Source of the DNA: an uncultured Lachnospiraceae bacterium
Lineage (GTDB): Bacteria > Bacillota > Clostridia > Lachnospirales > Lachnospiraceae
Assembly: GCA_947176065.1 (NCBI GenBank)
Contig: CAMWPB010000008.1
Span: 1 to 64,000 of the forward strand
DNA: 64,000 nt
Direction of reading: 5' to 3'
Shown here: positions 9,123 through 17,685 of the stretch, piece after piece
How the letters are laid out: every line of letters begins with the position of its first letter
Position numbering within the stretch: the first letter of the stretch is position 1
Program-made: the position numbers and the translations under genes
Notes under the pieces: model-generated
Told to the model about the DNA's origin: nothing
Databases searched by the model: none
What the model saw: the letters and a program-made list of their open reading frames with translations, nothing else

Positions 9123-10436
9123 ATGTTCCGAAAAGTACATCTGTATCTGACGGCGCTCTGCGCCGGCATCACCACCGCCATTCTGATCGTGATGTCCCTG
9201 CTCTACCTGTATCTTTCAGAAAAGGAACTGTACGAAAACCAGTTCCGTTCTTTCCAGAACGATATCAGCACCATCTCCACCAGTCTGGAACAGCAGTCCG
9301 TAATCTCCATGGAGTGGCTCTCCAAAATGGAGGCCCGCGGCGGCTACACTTTTTATGCCCTGGACAACGGTATCCCGTTTCTTTACAACCGCCTGACCAG
9401 TGCATCCGAATCCACAGAAATCCGCAGCCTTTTGGACGACTGTCTGGAAATCTACCGAAACGATCCCGTCTCTTCTTATATGTTTGAAACAGACGCAGGC
9501 GACAGCCCCTACAATACATGCGTCCACTCGGAATTTACCTTTCATCCCGAGGGCGGAAAAGACGAATACCACGTCAGCGTCATCGAGCTGAACCGGGGCA
9601 CCTCCTCCCTGCAGATTCTGGTGCTCTCCCCGCTGGATTTTCTCCGCGGACGGATCAAAAGACAGCGGGTACGCTTTTTGCTGATCGATTTCGCAGCCAT
9701 CCTGCTTTTATCCCTGTTTTCCTTTTTCTTCACGGGAAAACTGCTGCAGCCTGTGATAGAAAGCCGAAAAAAACAGACGGAGTTTGTGGCGGCCGCCTCC
9801 CATGAGCTGCGCACGCCTCTTGCCGTGATTCTCTCGGCCGCCGAATGCTGCCGGGGTGCGGACTCGGAAAAACAGAACCGCTTTCTTGATACGATCAGGC
9901 AGGAAGGCGATATTCTGACTAATTTAGTCAACGATATGCTTACCCTGAGCGCCTCCGACTCCCAGCGCTTCTCCTGCCATCCGGCTCCCCTGGAGCTGGA
10001 CACGCTGGTTATCAATACCTATGAGGCTTTTGAGCCGTTAGCCGCAGAAAAGAAGCTGTCCCTTTCCATTGCCCTGCCGGAAGAATCCCTGCCCTGCTGC
10101 ACGGCGGATGCCGACCGCATCGTACAACTTCTCTCCATCCTGCTTCACAATGCCCTCAGCTACACCCCGGAGGGCGGCCGCATCGACCTGATTCTCTCCC
10201 ATAAGAAGAATCGGTTTTATCTGACGGTCTCGGATACCGGCGTAGGAATTGCCCCGGAAGATAAGAAAAAGATTTTCGACCGCTTTTACCGGGCAGAAAA
10301 ATCCCGAAGCGCCAAAGGGCACTTCGGGCTTGGTTTGTCTGTGGCCGCCGAAATTGTAAAGCTCCACCACGGTTCCGTCAGCGTAACCGACCGCCCCGGC
10401 GGCGGAAGTGTCTTTACGGTAATGCTGCCGGGATAA
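9123..10436 (+). CDS. sensor histidine kinase partner of the OmpR-type regulator
   Basis: 437-residue membrane kinase with GGAGG before the ATG. It has a first membrane helix at about 9-31, an extracytoplasmic domain of about 140 residues without a recognised fold, and a second helix near 180-203. HisKA carries ASHELRTPL (His near 227) and HATPase carries the N, G1 and G2 boxes (HNALSYTPEGG, DTGVGI, GLGLSV). There is no clear HAMP domain after the second helix. The signal sensed cannot be told from the sequence. Confidence 0.93.
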   Translation: MFRKVHLYLTALCAGITTAILIVMSLLYLYLSEKELYENQFRSFQNDISTISTSLEQQSVISMEWLSKMEARGGYTFYALDNGIPFLYNRLTSASESTEIRSLLDDCLEIYRNDPVSSYMFETDAGDSPYNTCVHSEFTFHPEGGKDEYHVSVIELNRGTSSLQILVLSPLDFLRGRIKRQRVRFLLIDFAAILLLSLFSFFFTGKLLQPVIESRKKQTEFVAAASHELRTPLAVILSAAECCRGADSEKQNRFLDTIRQEGDILTNLVNDMLTLSASDSQRFSCHPAPLELDTLVINTYEAFEPLAAEKKLSLSIALPEESLPCCTADADRIVQLLSILLHNALSYTPEGGRIDLILSHKKNRFYLTVSDTGVGIAPEDKKKIFDRFYRAEKSRSAKGHFGLGLSVAAEIVKLHHGSVSVTDRPGGGSVFTVMLPG

Positions 10437-10446
10437 TCCCACCCTT

Positions 10447-10956
10447 TCACTTTGCGGCGCCGCCCTTTGCTTTCGGATTCATCCGCGCACTCGGAATCTT
10501 GAAGAACACATAGCTCTGGGCAAGGTCTGTGGCCGCCTCCGAAAGAACGTCGGGGTTTACGCCGAGCGCCGTCTTTGTCCCCGTGGCACGCTCCATGGCC
10601 TGCTGCCTCAAAACCGCGCTGCTCACTTCTTTCCTGCCAAGAGCAATCTGCTCCTGATACTGCCGCTCGTTCTCCCGTTTATACCATGCCTTTGTGGCCA
10701 GATCCATATACAGCTTGCGCCGCTCGGCTCTCTTTTCCCAATAGCTTTTCTGCTGCTGTTTCTGTTTCTTTTTTCTTTTCTTAGCGGCATCCGCGCGCCT
10801 TCTGCCGCCCCGGCATTCCATCTGAAATCTCCGGTCCCGGTCATCTCCTCCGGCCGCTCCAAAATCATGCGCCCGGCCGGTGCCGTCTGCATTTTTCATA
10901 TATCCTGAAGACTCCGCATAGCTCTGCGCCATCGGCGTAAATAAATAACCGTTCAT
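10447..10956 (-). CDS. hypothetical basic protein
   Basis: 169 residues, no family recognised. GGGGAG precedes the ATG at 10956, and the frame is convergent with the kinase gene, ending 10 nt from it. The middle (about 50-75) is a very basic, Gln-rich stretch with runs such as KKRKKKQKQQQK, followed by a predicted helical, charged region. There is no signal peptide or membrane segment. Possible roles include nucleic-acid binding or a morphogenetic accessory, but nothing in the sequence decides this. Codon use resembles its neighbours. Confidence 0.6.
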   Translation of the reverse strand: MNGYLFTPMAQSYAESSGYMKNADGTGRAHDFGAAGGDDRDRRFQMECRGGRRRADAAKKRKKKQKQQQKSYWEKRAERRKLYMDLATKAWYKRENERQYQEQIALGRKEVSSAVLRQQAMERATGTKTALGVNPDVLSEAATDLAQSYVFFKIPSARMNPKAKGGAAK

Positions 10957-11078
10957 AAAATACGCTCCCCCTTCCCCGGCCGGAGCCGGTATCTGCCCTG
11001 TTTTTTCCGTTTCTTCTATATAATAATAATACGAATCAGGGGGCGAAAAGGTTTCAGGCCGTCAAAATACATTTTTCA

Positions 11079-11106
11079 TTGCAAAAACCTGCACTTTGTG
11101 TATAAT
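11079..11106 (+). promoter_or_regulatory. promoter of the ABC-F gene
   Basis: TTGCAA at 11079-11084 and TATAAT at 11101-11106 with 16 nt between, and TGTG just before the -10. It lies 48 nt upstream of the chosen start codon. Confidence 0.7.
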
Positions 11107-11153
11107 AATTAACGTGACTCATACACCAAAACAAAGAAAATATGGAGATTACT

Positions 11154-12794
11154 ATGATACAGGCAAATAACGTAACCTTACGCGTAGGAAAAAAGGCCCT
11201 CTTTGAGGACGTCAATATCAAATTTACCGAAGGCAACTGCTACGGACTGATCGGCGCCAACGGCGCGGGCAAGTCCACCTTCTTAAAAATTCTCTCCGGT
11301 GTTCTGGAGACCACAAACGGCGATGTTTCCATTACTCCCGGCCAGCGTCTCTCCGTTTTGGAGCAGGATCACTTTAAATACGACGCTTATCCGGTGATGG
11401 ATACGGTCATCATGGGCAACGAGCGTCTTTACCAGATTATGAAGGAAAAAGACGCCATTTACGCCAAGGAGGACTTCTCCGACGAGGACGGCATCCGCGC
11501 AAGCGAACTGGAGGCGGAGTTTGCGGAGATGGACGGCTGGGACGCGGAGTCAAACGCCGCCATGCTCTTAAACGGTCTGGGTGTGGGGACGGAGCTGCAC
11601 TACAGCCAGATGGCGGACTTAAACGGTAATGAAAAAGTCAAAGTGCTTTTGGCCAAGGCTCTTTTCGGCAACCCGGATATCCTGCTTCTGGACGAGCCCA
11701 CCAACCATCTGGACTTAGATGCCATCGCATGGCTGGAAGAGTTTTTAATCAACTTTGAGAACACCGTGATCGTGGTTTCCCATGACCGTTACTTCCTGAA
11801 TAAAGTCTGCACGCACACGGCGGATATCGACTACGGCAAAATCCAGCTCTATGCGGGTAACTATGATTTCTGGTACGAATCCAGCCAGTTGATTATCAAG
11901 CAGCGCAAGGAGGCCAACAAAAAGAAAGAGGAACAGATCAAGGAGCTGCAGGAATTTATCTCCCGCTTCTCGGCTAACGCAAGTAAATCCAAGCAGGCGA
12001 CCTCCAGAAAGCGTGCGCTTGAAAAAATTGAGCTGGACGATATCCGTCCTTCCAGCCGTAAATATCCTTACATTGATTTCCGGCCCGAGCGCGAGATCGG
12101 CAACGAAGTACTCACCGTGGAAGGCTTAAGCAAAACCATAAACGGCGAAAAAGTACTGGACAATATTTCTTTTATCGTGGGACATGACGATAAAATTGCA
12201 CTGGTGGGCGGCAACGAGCTGGCAAAAACCACGCTGTTCCAGATTTTGACCGGGGAGATGGAGCCTGACGAAGGCACCTACAAATGGGGCGTCACCACTT
12301 CCCAGGCCTATTTCCCGAAGGACAACACGGCGGAGTTCGACAACGACTACACCATCACCGACTGGCTCATGGGCTACTCTCCCGTGAAGGACGTGACTTA
12401 TGTGCGCGGCTTTCTCGGACGTATGCTCTTTGCCGGCGAGGACGGCGTGAAAAAGGTGAAAGTGCTCTCCGGCGGAGAAAAAGTACGGTGCCTCCTCTCC
12501 AAAATGATGATAAGCGGCGCAAACTGCCTGCTCTTCGACGAGCCTACGAACCATCTTGACATGGAGGCGATCACCGCTTTGAACGAAGGCATGAAGAAAT
12601 TCAAGGGTGTGGAGATTTTCTCCTGCCACGACCATCAGGTGGTGCAGACCACGGCCAACCGCATTATGGAAATCCTGCCTGACGGCACTCTGATCGATAA
12701 GATCACCACCTATGACGAATATCTGGAAAGCGATGAGATGGCGAGAAAGCGCACCGTTTATACCAGTACCGCCAGCGAGGAAGAGGACAACTGA
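11154..12794 (+). CDS. ABC-F family ATPase, ribosome-associated type
   Basis: 546 residues; the ATG at 11154 is preferred since GGAG lies 6 nt upstream, while the ATG at 11142 is too near. Two ATP-binding cassettes without membrane domains are joined by a charged linker (about 245-300), the ABC-F layout. These proteins act on the ribosomal E site in translation or antibiotic resistance. Cassette 1 has an intact Walker A (GANGAGKST) but a degenerate signature (LNGNEK). Cassette 2 has a degenerate Walker A (GGNELAKTT, Gly to Ala) but an intact LSGGEK signature. Both have LLFDEPTNHLD-type Walker B. It is followed after 2 nt by a PHP gene, so probably co-transcribed. Confidence 0.93.
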   Translation: MIQANNVTLRVGKKALFEDVNIKFTEGNCYGLIGANGAGKSTFLKILSGVLETTNGDVSITPGQRLSVLEQDHFKYDAYPVMDTVIMGNERLYQIMKEKDAIYAKEDFSDEDGIRASELEAEFAEMDGWDAESNAAMLLNGLGVGTELHYSQMADLNGNEKVKVLLAKALFGNPDILLLDEPTNHLDLDAIAWLEEFLINFENTVIVVSHDRYFLNKVCTHTADIDYGKIQLYAGNYDFWYESSQLIIKQRKEANKKKEEQIKELQEFISRFSANASKSKQATSRKRALEKIELDDIRPSSRKYPYIDFRPEREIGNEVLTVEGLSKTINGEKVLDNISFIVGHDDKIALVGGNELAKTTLFQILTGEMEPDEGTYKWGVTTSQAYFPKDNTAEFDNDYTITDWLMGYSPVKDVTYVRGFLGRMLFAGEDGVKKVKVLSGGEKVRCLLSKMMISGANCLLFDEPTNHLDMEAITALNEGMKKFKGVEIFSCHDHQVVQTTANRIMEILPDGTLIDKITTYDEYLESDEMARKRTVYTSTASEEEDN

Positions 12795-12796
12795 GA

Positions 12797-13666
12797 ATGA
12801 GAGCCATTGACCTGCACACCCACACCTGCAAATCCGACGGCAGTTACACACCCACGGAACTGGTGGACTATGCCATAGAAAAAAACCTGGCTGCCGTGGC
12901 CATCACGGATCACGACAGCATAGAGGGGCTGGATGAAGCAATTTCCCGTGCGGCCGCTTTGACAAAGCGCGGCCTCCCTTCCGTGGAGGTGATTCCGGGA
13001 ATCGAGTTTTCCACGAAATACGGGAAGCAGGACGTGCACATCGTAGGGCTTTATATCTCCTACGACAGCGGAGATTTTAAGAGGGCGCTTCACGGTTTCG
13101 TAAACTCCCGTCTCAACCGCAACCTTAAAATGTGCGAAAATCTGCAGGCCGCAGGCATAGATATCACTTATGAAAAGCTGCTCCACATGTATCCAGATGC
13201 GGTGATCACCAGAGCGCATTACGCCTCCTTCCTGTTAGAGCACGGATATGTGAAAAGCAGACAGGACGCGTTCGCCAGATACCTTGGCGACCACACGAAA
13301 TACTTTGTGCCAAGAGAGAAGGTAACACCCTCTCAGGCGGTAGAACTGATCTTAAGGGCGGGCGGCGTTCCCATTCTGGCGCATCCGCCCCTCTATCATA
13401 TGGGAAACGCACGGCTGGACACGTTAGTCTCCCTCCTGAAAGCGGACGGGCTTATGGGAATCGAGGTTTTCTACAGCACATACAGCAATCAGGACGTGCG
13501 GGATATGCAGAGACTTGCGGATAAATATGATCTGCTCGTCAGCGGCGGCTCCGATTTTCACGGCGCGAACAAACCCGGTCTGGACTTAGGCTGCGGCTAC
13601 GGCAGACTGTTTATTCCCGAAGAAGCGCTTTTCAAAATCAAGGCGGCGCTTCCCGGCGGAATATAA
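12797..13666 (+). CDS. PHP-domain phosphoesterase (RNase AM / TrpH-like)
   Basis: 289 residues beginning with the metal-binding PHP motif (DLHTHTCKSDG, then ITDHDS), with later His/Asp ligands in HYASF, LAHPP and GSDFHG. Family members are 5' nucleotide phosphatases or 5'-3' exoribonucleases acting on short RNA or 3',5'-bisphosphate nucleotides. The length fits that family. The start is 2 nt after the ABC-F stop, with GAGG inside the upstream gene, which suggests translational coupling. The exact substrate cannot be assigned. Confidence 0.9.
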   Translation: MRAIDLHTHTCKSDGSYTPTELVDYAIEKNLAAVAITDHDSIEGLDEAISRAAALTKRGLPSVEVIPGIEFSTKYGKQDVHIVGLYISYDSGDFKRALHGFVNSRLNRNLKMCENLQAAGIDITYEKLLHMYPDAVITRAHYASFLLEHGYVKSRQDAFARYLGDHTKYFVPREKVTPSQAVELILRAGGVPILAHPPLYHMGNARLDTLVSLLKADGLMGIEVFYSTYSNQDVRDMQRLADKYDLLVSGGSDFHGANKPGLDLGCGYGRLFIPEEALFKIKAALPGGI

Positions 13667-13723
13667 AGGTTACTGATTTCCACAGGATTAAAATAACACT
13701 TGTCATAAAGCGAGGTATGCTCC

Positions 13724-14542
13724 ATGAAAATGCTGTTTACGGATTTAGACGATACCCTTTTAAATAACCAGAGTCAGGTTTCCCCGGAGACCAAAGTCTT
13801 TCTTGACGAATTTCTGGCAGACGGCAACCGGCTGGTGCTCTCCTCCGGCCGTCCCCTAATGAGTGTGATGGAAGTGAAGGAACTGGCAGGGTTACATCAG
13901 CCCGGCATCTTTTTAAGCGCCTCCAACGGCACCCGGGTCTACGACTGCGACAGGAAATGCACCATCAGGAAATTCGGCCTGCCTTTCTCCTACGTGACTT
14001 ATTTGCAGGAGCAGGCAAAGGCGCTCTCCCTCCATATCCAGACTTACTTTGACAGCGACACCGACGATGCCGTCGTGTCCCCCGCGGACGACGAGGAAAT
14101 CCGATATTACCGGCAAAAGATCCACCTGCCCCTGGTAGTCTCCGAAAACCTCAGCGACGCCCTTACGGATGAGCCTTGCAAAATGCTGGCCATTAGTTTA
14201 CATAACTTTGACAAACTGGAAACCTTCCGCAAAAGCATTGCGGACTGGGCGGAGGGCAAGGTACGCACCATCTATTCCAGCGACAAATATCTGGAGATCT
14301 TTGACTGGAATGCGGGCAAGGGCAGCTCCCTTCTCTTTCTCTGCGATTATCTGGGGATCCCCGTCTCCGACACCTATGCCGCCGGGGATGCGGACAACGA
14401 TATCTCCATGCTGGATGCGGCAGGGTGCGGCATCGCCATGAAAAACGCCACGGACAAAGTGAAAGCCCACGCCGACGTTGTCACGGACCTTGACAACGAC
14501 CAGAATGGGCTGGCCGATATGATGCGCAAACTGTTAAAATGA
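13724..14542 (+). CDS. Cof-type HAD-superfamily phosphatase
   Basis: 272 residues. Motif I is FTDLDDTLL near residue 5, motif II SSGR, a conserved Lys lies in the cap/core junction (NAGKGSSL), and motif IV is AAGDADNDISML. A C2-type cap lies between the two halves. These cytoplasmic enzymes dephosphorylate sugar phosphates, FMN or similar small molecules; the substrate is not evident. GAGG lies before the ATG. It follows the PHP gene by 57 nt and is ended by a hairpin. Confidence 0.92.
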   Translation: MKMLFTDLDDTLLNNQSQVSPETKVFLDEFLADGNRLVLSSGRPLMSVMEVKELAGLHQPGIFLSASNGTRVYDCDRKCTIRKFGLPFSYVTYLQEQAKALSLHIQTYFDSDTDDAVVSPADDEEIRYYRQKIHLPLVVSENLSDALTDEPCKMLAISLHNFDKLETFRKSIADWAEGKVRTIYSSDKYLEIFDWNAGKGSSLLFLCDYLGIPVSDTYAAGDADNDISMLDAAGCGIAMKNATDKVKAHADVVTDLDNDQNGLADMMRKLLK

Positions 14543-14551
14543 GAACATACG

Positions 14552-14577
14552 GAGAATGCCTCTTTTCAGGCATTCTC
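14552..14577. terminator. hairpin between convergent genes, same as element part A
   Basis: GAGAATGCC (14552-14560) pairs with GGCATTCTC (14569-14577), loop of 8 nt, just after the HAD stop and adjoining the stop of the acidic small protein gene. The T run after it is short. The same GAGAATGCC hairpin forms part A of the composite elements at 20717 and 51989, and in a variant at 30767. Confidence 0.6.
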
Positions 14578-14835
14578 TTATGCTTCTATGATGAGATATC
14601 TGCCGTCTCCGATTTCAAACACTTCATCGGCCTCCAGAATCCCTTCCTCGTCGGCGCCCTCCATATCGACGCCCTCCTCCTCGAAGAACTCCCATACTTC
14701 CCTGACGGAATCCACCACCACCGCCATGCACTCTTCTAAAAAGTTCTCCGCCTCCTCGTAGGTCTCCGCTACCTTCTCCGGGTAAAGCTGCAGCTGATTG
14801 TCCAAAAAGCACTGTACTGTTTTCTCGTCAAACAC
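14578..14835 (-). CDS. small acidic protein of unknown function
   Basis: 85 residues with a GTG start at 14835 preceded by GGGAGGG at good spacing. It is strongly acidic, with many Glu, and ends in a DGRYLIIEA-like tail. I recall similar short proteins in related Clostridia with no established role. It has no membrane segment. It is the last gene of the minus-strand run after maf, separated by 67 nt. Confidence 0.7.
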   Translation of the reverse strand: MFDEKTVQCFLDNQLQLYPEKVAETYEEAENFLEECMAVVVDSVREVWEFFEEEGVDMEGADEEGILEADEVFEIGDGRYLIIEA

Positions 14836-14902
14836 AGGTCATCCCTCCCATTTTCTATATAGTTTACATAATGTAGTATTCCCTCCGGCACAGGCAGGGG
14901 TT

Positions 14903-15490
14903 TTACAGCAGTCCCCGCCTCTTAAGCTCCTGACAGAGCCGTCCCACGGGCAGTCCGACAACATTGTTATAGTCCCCGCAGATTCCCTGAATATGCGCCG
15001 CGCAAAGTCCCTGAATGGCGTACGCACCCGCCTTGTCCATGGGTTCCCCGCTGTCCACATACCTTTGGATCTCCTCGTCGGTCATGGCATACATGGTCAC
15101 GTCCGTACACTCGGAAAAGGTCGCGTACATCGGCTGCATATCCTTATATTTCCATGCAAGGGTAACGCCGGTATACACCTGATGGCTGCCGCCCTGCAGA
15201 TCCTTGAGCATACGCGCCGCATCCGCTTTATCCGCAGGCTTTCCAAGAATTTTCCCCCAGGCCGAAACCACCGTGTCCGCACCGATCACGACAAAGTCCT
15301 CTTTTCCCTCCCCGGCAAGCCTGCCACAGACGTCCACCGCCTTCTGGTAGGACAGCTCCTCCACCACTTCGTCCGGTTTCTCTTTCGTGGTCTTCTCCTC
15401 CACCGTGCCCGGCACAACCTTAAAGGAAATCCCCACCTGCTTCAAAAGCTCCTTCCGTCTCGGCGACGCCGAAGCAAGATATATCTTCAT
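14903..15490 (-). CDS. maf: Maf-family nucleoside triphosphate pyrophosphatase
   Basis: 195 residues with the family hallmark at the N-terminus (LASASPRRKELL) and the catalytic region with VIGADTVV. Maf proteins hydrolyse dTTP/UTP or modified nucleotides to monophosphates and have been linked to septum inhibition. Length is typical. It follows ppk by 17 nt on the same strand, with AAAGAGG just before the ATG. Confidence 0.93.
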   Translation of the reverse strand: MKIYLASASPRRKELLKQVGISFKVVPGTVEEKTTKEKPDEVVEELSYQKAVDVCGRLAGEGKEDFVVIGADTVVSAWGKILGKPADKADAARMLKDLQGGSHQVYTGVTLAWKYKDMQPMYATFSECTDVTMYAMTDEEIQRYVDSGEPMDKAGAYAIQGLCAAHIQGICGDYNNVVGLPVGRLCQELKRRGLL

Positions 15491-15507
15491 AGCCTCTTTA
15501 TTCCTTT

Positions 15508-17649
15508 CTAACTTTTCTCACTTTGGTTATGGTGCATTTTCGGGATAAATACCCGTTTGTGTACGGTTCCGGCCTTCTCCTTCGCCGCCGCCTTTGCCGC
15601 CTGACAGAAGGCAAGCTGGGCATTGAACACTTCCTTCCCGCGCTTATCCACTTTCACATAACTGCCGTCCGCCAGCAGAACCGAAGCCTTCACCGTATCC
15701 TTAAGCTGGCATTCCAGAATGGTTTTCAGCTTCTCCTGCAGGGCCGGTTTTTCAATGGGGAAGAGAATTTCCACCCTTCGCTCCAGGTTTCTCGGCATCC
15801 AGTCCGCGCTGGCACAGTAGTATTCCGGGCTGCCGTCGTTCTCAAAGTAAAAGATCCGGGCATGTTCCAGAAAGTTTCCCACAATGGAACGGACCATAAT
15901 GTTTTCGCTGACACCCGCAATCCCTACCCGCAGGCAGCAGATGCCGCGGATAATCAGATCAATCCTGACCCCCGCCGCGCTGGCCTCATAAAGCGCCTCG
16001 ATCACGTCCTTATCGCAGAGCGCGTTCATCTTGGCAATGATTCTGGCCGGCCTTCCCGCCTCGGCATGGGCTTTCTCTCTGGCAATCAGATGGATAAATC
16101 TGTCCTTCAGCCAATGAGGGGCCAGAGAAAGCCTGTTCCAGCTCCTCGGCTCCGAATAACCCGAAAGCATATTAAACACCGCCGTAGCGTCCTCCCCGAT
16201 CATCTCCGAGCAGGTAAAATAACCGATATCCGTGTACAGCTTCGCCGTGGAATCATTATAGTTGCCTGTTCCCAGATGGACATAGCGGCGGATGCCGTTC
16301 TCCTCTCTTCTGACAACAAGTGTTATTTTACTGTGCGTCTTAAGCCCGACCAGTCCGTAAATCACATGACAGCCCGCTTTCTCCAGCTTTTTCGCCCAGA
16401 CGATGTTATTTTCCTCGTCAAATCTCGCTTTCAGCTCCACAAGCACGGAAACCTGTTTGCCGTTTTCCGCCGCCTGCTCCAAAGCCGCTATAATGGGGGA
16501 ATTGCCGCTGACGCGGTAAAGCGTCTGCTTGATGGCCAAAACCTCCGGGTCTCTGGCCGCCTGCCTGATAAACCTCACCACCGGCTCAAAGCTCTGGTAG
16601 GGGTGATGCATCAGGATATCGCCCTCCCTGATCTTCGCAAACACATCCGCGTCCTCTGCCAGTTCCGGCACGGTCTGGGGCGGCAGATAACTGTGCTCCT
16701 TCAGATGGTCGAATCCTTCCATCCCATAGAGCTTCATCAAAAAGGTGAGATCCAGCGGCCCGCTGATGGCGTAAATATCCTCCTTCGGGATTGCCAGCTC
16801 CTCACGGATCAGCCTGAGGAGACGGCTGTCGATGCCCTCCTCCACCTCCAGACGGATCACCTGTCCCCATTGTCTCTTTTTGAGCTGCTTCTCGATCTCC
16901 TGCAGAAGATCCTCCGCCTCCTCCTCCTCAATCGTCAGATCGGCGTTCCGCATGATCCGGAAGGGATACGTGCAGACAATATCATAGTTTAAAAACAGCT
17001 TGTGTATGTTGCGCTCGATCACTTCCTCCAGAAGAATCAGCTTTCTCCCCTCCTGCGAGGGTATCTCCACCAGACGGGACAGGACGCTTGGCACCTGTAC
17101 GGTAGCAAACTCCAGCTCCCCGTCGCCGTTTTTCTTCGTCATCAAAGCCCCCAGATTCAGGGACTTATTGCGGATCAGCGGAAAAGGTCTTGAGGAATCC
17201 ACCGCCATGGGGGTGAGCACCGGATAGACATTGTCCATAAAATAGCTGTCCACATAGGCCGCCTCCTCCTTTGTCAGATCCTCATGGTGGGTAATGATGC
17301 GGAGCCCGTTCGCCGAAAGCTGCGGCAGAAGAGAACGGTTGTAGGTATTGTACTGCTGGTTTACGAGCTGATGCGTCTTTTCATTCACCCGCACAAGCTG
17401 CTCCACAGCCGTCATGCCCGCAATATCCCGCTTCTTATAGCCCGCGTTCACCATATCCTTAAGAGACGCCACGCGCACCATGAAGAACTCGTCCAGATTA
17501 GACGCCGTGATGCTTAAAAATTTCAGCCGCTCCAGCAGCGGCAGATGCTTATCCCTCGCCTCCGCCAGCACCCTCTCGTTAAAAAGCAGCCAGCTCAGCT
17601 CCCTGTTTGTGTAATACGCTTCGTCAGCAAAATTTATTTCCTGCGCCAT
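15508..17649 (-). CDS. ppk1: polyphosphate kinase 1
   Basis: Reversibly makes inorganic polyphosphate from ATP. 713 residues from the ATG at 17649 (AGGAGG 8 nt upstream; the ATG at 17655 is only 2 nt from it). The N-terminal helical domain opens with NRELSWLLFNERVL. The two phospholipase D-like halves carry the catalytic His region (LKTHSKITLVVRRE and YVHLGTGNYN) and further Arg/Lys phosphate contacts. Length matches PPK1. It lies 36 nt downstream of the exopolyphosphatase gene, so synthesis and breakdown of polyphosphate are encoded together. Confidence 0.97.
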   Translation of the reverse strand: MAQEINFADEAYYTNRELSWLLFNERVLAEARDKHLPLLERLKFLSITASNLDEFFMVRVASLKDMVNAGYKKRDIAGMTAVEQLVRVNEKTHQLVNQQYNTYNRSLLPQLSANGLRIITHHEDLTKEEAAYVDSYFMDNVYPVLTPMAVDSSRPFPLIRNKSLNLGALMTKKNGDGELEFATVQVPSVLSRLVEIPSQEGRKLILLEEVIERNIHKLFLNYDIVCTYPFRIMRNADLTIEEEEAEDLLQEIEKQLKKRQWGQVIRLEVEEGIDSRLLRLIREELAIPKEDIYAISGPLDLTFLMKLYGMEGFDHLKEHSYLPPQTVPELAEDADVFAKIREGDILMHHPYQSFEPVVRFIRQAARDPEVLAIKQTLYRVSGNSPIIAALEQAAENGKQVSVLVELKARFDEENNIVWAKKLEKAGCHVIYGLVGLKTHSKITLVVRREENGIRRYVHLGTGNYNDSTAKLYTDIGYFTCSEMIGEDATAVFNMLSGYSEPRSWNRLSLAPHWLKDRFIHLIAREKAHAEAGRPARIIAKMNALCDKDVIEALYEASAAGVRIDLIIRGICCLRVGIAGVSENIMVRSIVGNFLEHARIFYFENDGSPEYYCASADWMPRNLERRVEILFPIEKPALQEKLKTILECQLKDTVKASVLLADGSYVKVDKRGKEVFNAQLAFCQAAKAAAKEKAGTVHKRVFIPKMHHNQSEKS

Positions 17650-17685
17650 CTCCATGGCCTCCTTTTACCTTCTTTTCACACATTG

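Noticed and set aside
12126..12851. 241-codon minus-strand frame opposite the ABC-F gene
   Set aside because: Shadow of the ABC-F coding strand, with no ribosome site or recognisable motif.
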